Source: Neocallimastix lanati (nom. inval.)
Lineage: Eukaryota > Neocallimastigomycota > Neocallimastigomycetes > Neocallimastigales > Neocallimastigaceae
Length of the DNA: 64,000 bases
Direction of reading: 5' to 3'
NCBI GenBank assembly: GCA_016946835.1
Contig: JACVTC010000129.1
Span: 106,001-170,000, forward strand
This document shows, piece after piece, positions 41,922 to 54,342 of the stretch. Below the pieces are notes generated by a model. The model had not been told where the DNA came from. It saw only the letters and a list, made by a program, of their open reading frames with translations, and did not search any database. Every line of letters begins with the position of its first letter. Positions within the stretch are counted from its first letter, which is position 1. The translations under genes and the position numbers were made by a program.

Positions 41922-42307
41922 AAGAAAATAAAAATAAAAAAAATTAAAAAATAAAAATGAAAAATCAAATCAAAGGTTTTATCCTATAAATTATATACAT
42001 ATATATATGTATATATAACTATAAAAAAAAAAAGATATATAACGTATATCTCTATAATAATTCTTTTTTTTTTTTTTTTAATGAATAAAAAGATAAAAAG
42101 CCATCATTTTATTAAAGTTTTGATGAAGACTAGATGATCATCATTTAGTATTATTTATTATTATAATTTATTATTTATTATTTATGATTAGGATTATGAT
42201 TATATAATATTGTATTAGTATATTAATTATTATCATCTATATTTATCTATTATTATTATAATAATTATAAGTATCTTTCTTATTATTCTTATTATTATTA
42301 TTATTAG

Positions 42308-42343
<36 letters not shown>

Positions 42344-44054
42344 AAAAAAGTTAATGATCAATATATATATCTTATATACAAAAAATAAATAAATAAATAA
42401 ATACAAATAAAAAAAAAAAATAAAAAAATTATATTTATTTTTATTTTAAATTAATCTTTAATTTCCAAAGGATAAACCAATATTTTTTTTTTTTAATATT
42501 ATATTAAGAGAGTTCTCTAATACTATTATAAAAAAAAAATGAAAGGTAATAATAATAATAATTATATATATATATATTTTTTTTTTTTTTGTATAAATAA
42601 AAATAGTATTAATATAAATTTAATAGAGAATAAATTATTTAATATAAAGATGAATGTTGATCCTATATAGAAATAAAACCACGATTTTCATTCAAATAAA
42701 ACTCCTATTTATAAAATAAAAAAAAAAAAAAAAAAAAGAGGGAGAGACCATTATTGAAAGTCAAATGTCAAAAAAATATATAACCATAAAATATATATAT
42801 TAATATATATATATATATATTTTAATATATATATATATTTTTTTTAATATATTTATTAAAATTTTTCTGTATTAATTTAGTCATAATTAAAAAAAAATAA
42901 TATTATTAATCAACAACAATAAGAACAAATCAAATTAAAAATTAAATAAAAAAATTTTTTTTTTTTATTAAATAATCTTCCTTTTTTTTTTTTTTTTAAT
43001 TGAATATTTTTTCTTTCTTAATATTTAAATAATTTAGTTTAGTGTAACTTTTTATTTCATTATTTTAAGAAGATGATTTATTAAATTTCGCATTATTTAT
43101 AAAATAAATAAAAAAAAAAAAAAAAAGGAAAAAAAAGAAATAAAGTAAAAAATTCATGTAATAATATGAATGTCATTTTTATTTTTTTTAAAGGATATTT
43201 TATATTATTAATATCTGCTATTAAATAATCAGTAAAAAAAATATATATATATATATTTATATATAAATAAATAAATAAAATACATAATAATTGTTATATT
43301 ATTCATAAATTCTTATTCTGTCAATCTACATGGAATTTTAATTTTTAATAATCATTTTAATACTAATAAAATATATATATATAATGTAAATAATATTTGT
43401 TTTAAATATTATTATTATTATAAAAATTATTAGAAAGAATTTACTAAAATCAAATAAAGTATAATTGTATCTTCTTTTTTTTTTTTTTTATTGATAGCAT
43501 TCTTAAGATGACCATAATATAAAATTATTTTGTATATATATATAATAGAAATAGAATAGAAATTTTTTTATATATATGAAAATAATTGATATAAAGAATA
43601 ATTCATAATATTGAAATAATAGATAATAATATTATTAATATTCATGAGATTATGTTCAAGAGATTATTCTTATTATGCTTTTACTTGAATAATAAATGTT
43701 TAAAATTATACAAAAAAAAAATTAATTTTTTCTTTTTTTTTTTTAATCTTTTTCATTTTAATTAATTTGAAAATTAAATTTATGCAAGCATAATATATTG
43801 TAATCTATTGTAATATATTAATATTAATACGAATCACCATAAAATTTTTAATTTCTCTCTTTTTGTACATTTTATTTTATTATTATTTTTTATTTTTTTT
43901 ATTTTTATTTTTATTTTTCATGAAAATGAAAAATAAAAACACTAATTAAAATTAATTATATATATATATATATTTTTTTTTAGATTAACAATAATAATAT
44001 AGTGAACAAATAAACTATGGATAAATAAATAATTATGGGATTGTACGAACGATT

Positions 44055-44780
44055 ATGACTTTCCTTTACTTTTATTTTATTTTATTTTATTTTATTTTAT
44101 TTTATTCAATCTGTACTTTATATTCATATTCTACTATTTATTTTATTTTATTTTATTTTATTTTATTTTATTTTATTTTATTTTATTTTATTTTATTTTA
44201 TTTTATTTTATTTTATTTTATTTTATTTTATTTTATTTTATTTTATTTTATTTTATTTTATTTATTTATTTTATTTTATTTTATTTTATTTTATTTTATT
44301 TTATTTATTTATTTTATTTTATTTTATTTTATTTTATTTTATTTTATTTTATTTTATTTTATTCAATCTGTAATTTATATCTATATTTTAACTATTTATT
44401 TTATTTTATTTTATTTTATTTTATTTTATTTTATTTTATTTTATTCAATCTGTAATTTATATCTATATTTTAACTATTTATTTTATTTTATTTTATTTTA
44501 TTTTATTTTATTTTATTCAATCTGTAATTTATATCTATATTTTAACTATTTATTTTATTTTATTTTATTTTATTTTATTTTATTTTATTTTATTCAATCT
44601 GTAATTTATATCTATATTTTAATTATTTATTTTATTTTATTTTATTTTATTTTATTTTATTCAATCTGTAATTTATATCTATATTTTAACTATTTATTTT
44701 ATTTTATTTTATTTTATTTTATTTTATTCAATCTGTACTTTATATTCATATTTCTACTATTTATTTTGTTTTATTTTATA
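44055..44780. repeat. TTTTA pentamer array with regularly inserted 35-bp modules
   Basis: Blocks of TTTTA are interrupted about seven times by a module beginning TTCAATCTGTA. The central modules read CAATCTGTAATTTATATCTA, while the first (44105) and last (about 44728) share the variant CAATCTGTACTTTATATTCA. Block lengths between modules vary from about 40 to 230 bases. The open plus-strand frame of 265 codons is only this repeat translated. Confidence 0.85.
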
Positions 44781-45119
44781 TTTTTAGTTAATAATATTGT
44801 ATATATAAAAAAATATAAAAAATATATATATATAAATATTATTTTCCTTTAATAATCAAACAACATCCTATTCTATATTTATGCCAATAAATTATTCATT
44901 TAAGATAATGTTAATTAAGATATTAATAATCAATAGAATAATTTATACTATTTTTTAATTGTATAAAAAAAATAGTATAAACTATTGATTATTAATATTT
45001 AAATTAACATCAATTATAAATTATTCTTCATTATTTAATTATAAATTCTGTTATTTTTTTTTTTTTTTTTAAATAATTATTTATTTCTCATTGTAATAAA
45101 AAAAAACATAATAATTAAT

Positions 45120-45765
45120 AGCAAATAGTAAATAATAAATTATAAATTATAAATTATAAGTAATAAATAATAAATAATAAATAATAAATAATAAATAATA
45201 ATAAAAAGAGTATTTATTAATAAATAATAAATAATAAATAATAATAAAGAGTATTTATTAATAAATAATAAATAATAAATAATAAATAATAATAAAGAGT
45301 ATTTATTAATAAATAATAAATAATAAATAATTGAATAATAAATAATAAATAATAAATAATAAATAATTGAATAATAAATAATAAATAATAAATAATAAAT
45401 AATTGAATAATAAATAATAAATAATAAATAATTAAATAATAAATAATAAATAATAAATATATAATAAATAATAAATAATAAAAAAGAGTATTTATTGTAT
45501 TTATTAATAAATAATAAATAATTGAATAATAAATAATAAATAATAAATAATAAATAATTGAATAATGAAATAATAAATAATAAATAATAAATAATAAATA
45601 ATAAATAATAAATAATAAATAATAAATAATAAATAATAAATAATTGAATAATAAATAATAAATAATAAATAATAAATAATAAATAATAAATAATAAATAA
45701 TAAATAATTGAATAATAAATAATTGAATAATAAATAATAAATAATAAATATAAAAATATTCAAGG
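45120..45765. repeat. TAATAAA/AATAATTGAATAA array with AGAGTATTTATTAATAAA modules
   Basis: Heptamer TAATAAA blocks carry two recurring interruptions, ATAATTGAATAATAAA and AAAGAGTATTTATTAATAAA. The same second module occurs at about 6395-6460 and 61511-61660. The long minus-strand frame is a repeat translation. Confidence 0.85.
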
Positions 45766-46074
45766 GTATTAAAAAATAAAAACTTTTATATATATTTTAT
45801 TATTTATTATATATTAATAGTTATATTTATTAATATTTATTATTTATTAAGGTTTATTATTTAAGTATTTTCTTTAAATTTAAATTAAAGTCTTCAGTAT
45901 TATTTGTTAATACAGTAATATCAATCCTATTTTTCATATAAATTTAATATGTATAACTCTTATTTATAAATATATTTATAATATATTAACTCTTGAGATT
46001 TAATTTATTTTATTTTTTATTATGTTACCTTTAATCTTTTATTTATATATATTAATATGAATATAGCTATATAA

Positions 46075-46320
46075 GAGAACACCAGCCATAATTTTAAGTT
46101 AAACTTGTTAATGAATAAAGTTAAATGAAATCAATTAAAAAAAGTTAAATACATAAATATACACCTGCCACAAATAAATTAAGCTTGTTATTGGGTTTAA
46201 TTAAATAAAATCAATGGATTAAAGTTTATGGTACAAAAGAAACTTTAAAATTTATGGCTGAAAGAATTGTTAATACAATGTATTTAGTTACTGCAAAAAA
46301 AAAAGTACATATTGAGTAAT
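46075..46320 (+). other. small complex island with an imperfect tandem duplication
   Basis: Two imperfect copies of a segment of about 70 bases (starting ACACCAGCC near 46080 and ACACCTGCC near 46160, both running to AAATCAAT then AAAGTT) stand next to each other. They are followed by a short protein-like frame, YGTKETLKFMAERIVNTMYL, ending in TAG/TAA. No family recognised; possibly the remnant of a gene or element. Confidence 0.3.
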
Positions 46321-47835
46321 ACAAAATTATTTTAAAAATTCATTCTCGTTAAAATTTAACAAGAAATGATAAATAATGAAAATTTAAAATATATATATAT
46401 TTAATTACGGATTTTTGCTTTATTCTCTATTATTAAGCATTTATCATTTATAATCGTAATATTTATACAAATCTTTTCTATTCTTTTTCTTCTTCTCTAT
46501 CTAAAGATTACCAATATTAAATCATTATTTTTAAATACAATATATTAATATAGTATAAATTAAATAGCTATTGATAAAAAACAATTTATTAAGAATTTAT
46601 ATTATTTTAATATATTATCAATATATTTTATTAAATGTATTATATTTTCTTATATAGATTGTTAATATACTATTGTTTTATATTAGATAATATGTGTAAT
46701 TTTAATTTATATATTTTCTTCTTTTTTTTTCTTATTTATTTATTTATTATTTATTTACTTATTTACTTATTATTTAATTAATATTTATTTATACATTCAT
46801 TCAATTATATATTAATTATTTGTTTATCTATTTATTTAATTATATATTTATCTATTATTTATTTATTTATTTATTATTAAATTGACAGAAAAACATTTTT
46901 TTTTAATTTTGTTTTTTTTTATTATTATTTTTTTAATAATATTTACTATAATAATAATAATAATTAATGAATACATGTCAATATTTCTGCTCTATATAAA
47001 TAATTATAAAATATAAAACTTTATAAGCTAAATTTTATTATAACAACTAACAGGTAATGATTAAGAAAGACGTAATTATTAAAGAAAAATAAATATCTAT
47101 TATAATATTAAATACTGTATAGTAAATTGCATTACTAAATAATTGACCGTAGTTCGGTTTATTATCTTTAAATGTATAGTAGATAATTAATTATAAAAAC
47201 TGTAATAAATAAAAAATAATAATTAGTGATAAATAATAAAAAATAAATAATAAATAATAAAATTTTCGATAAATAAATAAATATAAAAATAAATAATAAA
47301 ATAAATAATAAAATTATTAACATTTTTGTATTATTCTTTTTTTCTTTTTATATATATATATATAGATATTTTAATTAAACGTAAATTATTAAATAAATAA
47401 GTTCATGTTTATATTATATTAATAATAAATTAAATTATATTAACATCATATATTATTTGTAATTGTAAATTAATTTTAATACAATTTTATTATTAGTACT
47501 TTTTTTATATTTTTTATTTTTTTATATAATATATATTTATATATATATTTTTTAATTTTTTTCCTTTTTTTTTTTTTATATACTGTAATCTTTATTTCGA
47601 GAAATATAATTATTTTTTTTTTTTTGTACTAAAAGGAATTATATAAATATTAGAAAAAAAAATAATTAGAAATTAAATAAAAAAATATAATCAATTAAAT
47701 TGTCAATTTATGTACAAATATAAAAATTAATAAAAATTTGACAAATTTAATATTTTAATTTAAATATAATTGTATTTTACTGTTTAGGTTTTTTTTTTTT
47801 TTTTTTTTCTTACCATACATAAATCAATATAAACA

Positions 47836-50800
47836 ATGTTACAAAAGCACTTTACAGATTGTTTCTGGGCTTATGATACCAAAGATACTACTATTGGTAT
47901 TCGTACTATAAATAGTAAATATCGAACAAATTTAGTAATACAATTTCAACTTTATATTTTATTAATTTATCATATATAAAATAATGTAATATAAAGAGCA
48001 ATAAAATAAAAAGGAAAAGATAAATAATAATATATAAATTAAAAGCAATAGTTAAAAAAGTATAAATCATAATAAGCAAATAAAAAAGATTTCTTAAAGA
48101 AAGAATAAGCTTATAAATAATAAAATATAATAAAATATATTAATAATTTAAAAAAATTACCGAGAAATAAAAATAAAATGAACACAATAGCAATATTAAA
48201 TATTAATTTATAAATTAAATTCAATAGTTAATAAGAAAATGAAGTCAATAAATTTATTAAATAAAGATATCAATATAGGAAAATAATAATAATTTAAGAA
48301 AATTTACGGAGAAATAAAAATAAAATAAATACAATACCAGTATTGATAAAAATATTATTACTTTAATAATAATAATAAGTAAATAAAATGAAATAAATAA
48401 ACATAATGAAAGTATCAATATAGGGAAATAAAATTAATTAATAGAAGAAAAAGAAACAATAATTGAGAAAATATATTAATACTTATTTAAAAATTATTTA
48501 ATTATTAAAAGATTTACATTGATATTAAATTAATAGATTTAGAATTGGGCAAATAAAAATCAATAAATAATATTAGTATTTAGTAAAGAATTAGTATATA
48601 AATATATAAAAATTAAAATAAAAGTTATATAAAATATAATTATTTTTATTTATATCATAAACAATGCTATATTACTTTAAATAATTATTTTAGTAATAAA
48701 TAATTATCTTATTAATAATATCTTATTTATAAAATATTATTTAATAATTTATAAAAATTAGAAAAAATCGAAAAAGGTTTTAATGAAGTCGATGAACTTA
48801 TATCTTTTGTTAAGGTATATACCATATAAAATCATTTATAAAAATATTATTAATTAAATAAAAAATTTATTAATATAAATAATTATAATAATTGATTTAA
48901 TTAAAAATTATAGAAAAGAATTTCCTTAGAAGAAAATTACTCTTATGATTTGGTTGATTTAGGTCAAAGTAGAAATTATTTTGAAGAAACTGCTGAAGAA
49001 GGTTCTTCCGTATATCAATCCTACGTAAATATTAAAAGAGAATTAATTAATTATGGTAATTCAAGACAAAACATTGCTAATGCCATGAAAGAATATGTTT
49101 TAAATCCCTTAATAAAGTACCAAGATACTTATCGTAAATATTCACATAAGAAAACTCAAGAGATCATAGATTTAGTCAATACTTTACAAAAACAAAAAGA
49201 TGAATTAGAATACGCTAAGGCTGAATATTATCAAAGTTGTGAAATTTCTGAACAATTTAATAATTTAAGAAATACTATTGGTACTCCATACTATAGTTTA
49301 GATAATATGGACTTCCCAGCTTTAGATGCCATGATCCCAATTGGTCCAAGAAACATGACTATTGAAGAATTAAATTCATTACTTTTAAAGATGCAACATG
49401 AAATTCCACAAACTACTGTTTCGTAAGTTTTATAATATTAATAGATAGATAAGATATATTATTATTTTATAGAAATTTATATTTGAAAAATATATATATA
49501 TATTTATAAAATTCTATAAATTTTATCAATTATTTATATATATATATATATATTTTATGGAATTATCATTAATTTAATAATAAAATAAATATTTTTAAAA
49601 AAGATATAAATTTTTTTGTAGAATTATCATTATTTTAATATATTTAATTAAATAGTCAATATTTTTAATTATAAATATATTATATACTAATTAAATAATT
49701 AATATTATAAAATAAATATTGAATGTATTATAAAGTTCTTGGATTGGTAACTATCAAGCTATGGCTGGTGAAGATATTGTTCGTTTTATGATGAAGAGAT
49801 TCCTAGATATGTCAAAGGATGATGCCATCATGGCTGCTCAAGTAAGTGAAAATAATCACAAATATATCTATATTGTATATTAATAATTAAATTATTAAAT
49901 AAGAGAATTACTTAAAAAAAAAAAAAATCTTTTTATTAATGATATATAATAATAAATTTTTCAATAATTAATTATAGGATTTATTAAAGATGGGATTCAT
50001 TGGTACCAGAAGTATCTCTAAGCAACCATTCTCTTTCAATGGTAGTTATGTTTGGAAAAAGACTACTATGGAAGGTGAAGCTCCACATAAGAAGGCTAAG
50101 AGAGATGTTGAACGTACTGATTATATATATAAGAATGCTGTTAAAACCGTTGAAACCACTAGATGTAATATTGAATGTGAAATGTATGCCTATTTAGTTA
50201 AAGTTGAAGATATTGAATACCAACGTATTCAAACTATTAGAAGTTCTGTTGCTGCTATGATTGATTTAGAATCAAAGTCTGTCATGGTTAATCAAGTCTT
50301 ATATGATCACGATAAATTATTCTTAGAAACTATTCAACCAGAACGTGACTTAAACCAAGTTATTAACCAATGTAGAACTGGTACTACTCACATTCCAGTT
50401 ACAATTTATGAATCTTACTATTACAGTCCAGGTAAATAAAAATAATTAAATAATAAGAGAAAAAAAATAAAAATAAAAATAAAATAAAATAAATTTAAAA
50501 ATGTTTTTTTTTTTTTTTCACAAAAAATAATTTAATAATCTTGATAAATTTTGATGGATAATTTTATTCCCTTTTTTTATTTTATTTTATTTTCTAAAAT
50601 AATTTTATAATATATATTTAATCATAATTTAATTCATTATGTTTTTTTTTTTTTAAAAAAAAAAATTTTTTAATAGGACACTTCCAAACCTTCGGTGTAT
50701 TCCTTGATCAATTAGTTATGTCTAATGGTACAAATGTTCCAATTATTGTCAAGAAATGTTTAAGTGCTATTACCAAGACTGTTAAGGCTTTATGTGAAAA

Positions 50801-52076
50801 CCAAGAAATTGTTCAAGAAGTTGACCATGAAGTTAAGAAGTTAACTCCAGTTGAAATGGAAAGAAGAATGTGGTTAGGTCCAAGACCATTCATTGGACAA
50901 GTTTATGAATTAAGAAATCAATTAAACACTCAAAAGATTACTCTAAAAATCTTAAAAAATTTCAAGGTTCCAGTTATTATTGCTGTCTTAAAGTTATTCC
51001 TTCAAGAATTACCAATTTCTTTAATTGCTGGTGATATGTATGAATCCTTCAAGATGCTTTATTGTAAGTCCATTAAAATAAATAAAAAATTTTATTAATT
51101 TATTTAATTATCATTATGATATTATAATTATATTATTATTATATTATTATTATAATTAGTAATAATAGTAGTAATAAAAAATATACAAACAATTATTAAA
51201 AATTTAAATATTATTATAATTTATTTATTTATCATCTTATTAAAATATTTATTTATTTATTAATATATTTAATTAATTATTTATTAATACATTTTTATCT
51301 ATTTATTTCTTAAATAATATACAGCTGGTGCTGAAAATAATGATTTAAAGAACAGAGTTACTTCTATTGAACGTTTATTATACACTTTATCTCCACCATA
51401 CTATGAAACTCTTGCTTGTATTATGAAGCATTTACATGGATTAGTTGAAGATTTACCATTTGAAGATGAATTCATTAGTGGTTTATCTTACAGTATTGCT
51501 CACTTAATCTTAAGACCATGGACCGAATCTATCATTACTATTAATGATAAGCATGCTTCTAGATTAGTTAAAGATTTAATCTATTACTACAATGATATCT
51601 TCCCAGAAAGATTTACCTTAGCTAGAAATAAGATGAGTACTAAAGCTCCACAAAGACCAGTATCTGAAGAAATTGCTCCAGCCCCTGAAAATGCTGATGA
51701 TGAAACTGATAAGACTCAAGAAGTCTTAGCTACTATTGATAAGGCTACCTCCACATTCAGAGCTTCATTAATTTTAGAAGACAATGCTGAACAAAAGGCT
51801 GAAAGTACCTTAGAAGGTATTGAAGAAAAGCCAAAGGATGAAGCCGCTGAACCAAAACCAGAAGCTAAGGAAGAAGAATCTAATAATGATACTTTAAAGA
51901 GTAATGAAACTGCTAAGGATATCTCTGAAATTGAAGATAAATCTGAAATTGAAAATGAAATAATAGAAAAAACTGAAGCTAAAACTGATGATGTAGCTGA
52001 AAAGACTGAAGAAACTAAGGTTGAAGAAGCCAAGGCTGATGAAACTAAGGCTGATGAAACTGTTGTTGCTAATTAA
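47836..52076 (+). CDS. RGD2: F-BAR/DEP/RhoGAP protein, Rgd2-like (7 exons)
   Basis: Exons are 47836-47914, 48762-48814, 48914-49422, 49736-49841, 49978-50431, 50677-51063 and 51325-52076 (779 residues), all in phase; intron 1 is long (847 bases). Fungal Rgd2-type proteins bind membranes through F-BAR helices and act on Rho/Cdc42-class GTPases in polarity and wall integrity. Seen: FCH start FTDCFWAYDT (about 6-15) then KIEKGFNEVDELISFVKKR; long helices to about 210; a DEP insert at about 214-275 (GEDIVRFMMKRFLD, DLLKMGFIGTRS); the second F-BAR half at about 285-385 (KTVETTRCNIECEMYAYLV); RhoGAP at about 400-610 (FGVFLDQLV, VPIIVKKCL, IIAVLKLFLQELPISLI). An acidic Glu/Lys/Ala tail fills about 640-779. 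The usual arginine-finger motif is not visible; the aligned stretch is MWLGPRPFIGQVYELRN near 465. The architecture is clear; orthology to Rgd2 is inferred. Confidence 0.88.
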
Positions 52077-52680
52077 AAAAAAAAAATTAAAAATTGAAAA
52101 TTAAAAAAAAAATAATAATAATATAGTTAAAAAAAAATTAAAAAAAAAAAAATTTTTTTTTTTTTACAATTATATTCTTAAGAAAAAAAAAAAAAAAAAA
52201 AAAAGTTTAATAATTAATTTATAATACGATATAATATATACTTTAATTACTAATCAATTATTAACATATCAGTATGTTTATTATTAATAATCTATTTTTT
52301 TTTTTAATTTAAATTAAAATTCATGAAAAAGTGAAAATTTTTAAATTAAAGATATTTCTATTATTGTTATTTTTTTTCTTATTTTTTTAATTTTATTTTT
52401 CATTTCCTCAACATTTTTAAATTTCATTTTACCTATATCTTAAATACTTTTCTTATTTTTAATACATATTAATAAACTAGAATAAATATATATATATATA
52501 TAATTTGGTTGCTTTTTCAATAATAGTTTAAAATTAAATAGTAAAATATAAAATATTTTATTAATATATTATAAAAAATATATATATTTTTTTTTACCTT
52601 TATAAATAAATAAATAAAAATAAATATATAAATATTTTGTTAAAAATGATATTTATTGAATCAATGTATATATAATAAAA

Positions 52681-52717
<37 letters not shown>

Positions 52718-53886
52718 CAACAACAACAATTATAAAAATAACAAAAAAGAAAACAATCCCAGATTTTTTATAGATAGTTTTTTTTTTTTTATTTTTATTT
52801 TTTATATATAGCAAAATTTCATTAGTATATAAAAATAATAAAATAAATAAATTTAAATATAGATGTGGGGAAATAATAATAATTAATAATTAATAATAAT
52901 TAATTATAAATATATATTAAATATATAATAAAAAAAAAATGTAAATAACATAAAAAAAAAATTACAATTTTATTGTACAAAACAAAACAAACCAAAAAAA
53001 AAAACAAAAACACAAACAAAAAAAAAAAAATACATATGTAATTATGCAATATAAAAAAATTAATAAATAAAAAAAAAAAAAAAAAAAAAAAAAAATAGAT
53101 AAAAAAAAAAATTTAAAATTATCCCTATTTTAAGATGTATAAATTTCTAATTAATAAAAGTCTTTCTTTTTTTGTTTTTTTGTTTTATAATCTAATATAT
53201 ACATCATATATATTTTAAAAAGTATTAAATTGAAAAATAACATTAAAAAATATATTACTAAATTTGATAATTAAGAAACAAAAAAAAATAAAAAAAAAAT
53301 ATAAAAAATTATTTATTTTTATTGTTTTTATTTGTGAATTTAAAAAAAAAAAAATTTTTTTGTTTTCTTTTTTTTAACAAGTGCAATACCTATCATTAGT
53401 AGTTCGTTTGAGCTATTATTTGATAGGTATTGCAAAATATCAAACTTATCCAAGAGCGTCGACGTCGTACTGATAAGGCATAATGATAATACAGGATCGT
53501 CATCTATTGCTACGAAGGATGAATCTCTCCCTAGTAGTTCAATAAATGATGAGTCCGGGGAGAGTTTAGTGGACACCACACTATCTATTTTAAAGATGTT
53601 ACTTCTAGGTTTTATTTCTTTTTTATTTGATAGGAAGGGAAAAATTCCCGCATAGTACAACTTGCCGAAATACATAGTATTTTCGAGCTTTTTTATTTTT
53701 TTATTTTTTATTTTTTTATTTTTAATTTCAAATGTACTTTTCACCTACATGTATTTTTTAAAATAAAATTTAATAAAGTTTTGGAAGTGTATTCTCTTCC
53801 CTGTCTAAAAAAAAAAAAAAAAAAAAATTTTTTAATAGATTATTTTAATCTTTAATTTATTATACATATGAAATGTTTAAATTATA

Positions 53887-53955
<69 letters not shown>

Positions 53956-54341
53956 GATGTTAAATTTCAAATATATGTTATATATTTAACATCTATATAT
54001 ATATATATATTTTTTTTTATTTGCTTTATTTTTTTTTTATTGATATATTATGATGGATTGGTATTTTTATTTTTTTTTTTTTATTTTTGGAATAATAATT
54101 AATAATGGTAGTAATGATGATAAAATATTATAAATAGATGGGATAGATGGTGGTATGGAATTATATTTAACATCTATATATATATATTTTTTTTTATTTG
54201 CTTTATTTTTTTTTTATTGATATATTATGATGGATTGGTATTTTTTTTTTTTTTTTTTTATTTTGGAATAATAATTAATAATGGTAGTAATGATGATAAA
54301 ATATTATAAATAGATGGGATAGATGGTGGTATGGAATTATT
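52077..54341. other. convergent intergenic spacer between the RhoGAP gene and TBCB
   Basis: The flanking genes point toward each other. The spacer holds A runs, TA tracts (about 52684-52714 and 53889-53928), dispersed-repeat copy 2 and a 180-bp tandem duplication, listed separately. No gene seen. Confidence 0.7.
53376..53806 (+). repeat. dispersed A-tailed repeat, copy 2
   Basis: Matches copy 1 (36618-37083) from AACAAGTGCAATACC to CTCTTCCCTGTCT, with an A20 run immediately after (53807-53826). A perfect 12-bp inverted repeat, GCAATACCTATC (53383-53394) and GATAGGTATTGC (53422-53433), sits at the left end. The minus strand is open for about 130 codons across the element. Its complex part includes PRSNIFKIDSVVSTKL, PDSSFIELLGRDSSFV and DDDPVLSLCLISTTSTLLDK; no family recognised. 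From the minus side the A-tail reads as T-run plus TAG, like a splice acceptor. Strand of function is therefore unresolved. Confidence 0.8.
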
Positions 54342-54342
54342 T
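53983..54342. repeat. 180-bp tandem duplication next to the TBCB stop codon
   Basis: Two nearly identical copies (about 53983-54163 and 54164-54342) share ATTTAACATCTATATATA, TTGATATATTATGATGGATT, ATTAATAATGGTAGTAATGA and ATAGATGGTGGTATGGAATT. They differ mainly in T-run and TA lengths. The right copy runs directly into the last codon region of TBCB, so on that gene's strand both copies form the 3' flank or untranslated region. Confidence 0.85.

Larger units (their letters stand above)
41596..47835. other. intergenic spacer between TIM50 and the RhoGAP gene
   Basis: TA-rich spacer with homopolymers (for example about A30 near 41891-41920 and T29 near 42311-42339). Two large arrays (44055-44780, 45120-45765) and a small complex island near 46075-46320 are listed separately. 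No complete gene seen on either strand. Confidence 0.7.

Noticed and set aside
44055-44852. 265-codon open frame on the plus strand
   Set aside because: It is the TTTTA pentamer array translated into Phe/Ile/Leu/Tyr; a 5-bp unit without stops gives an open frame automatically.
45140-45763. 207-codon open frame on the minus strand
   Set aside because: Translation of a TAATAAA-type array; no domain, no mixed composition.
53376-53806. Dispersed repeat as a self-cleaving ribozyme or Pol III-type SINE
   Set aside because: No hammerhead core and no convincing A or B box could be matched on either strand.
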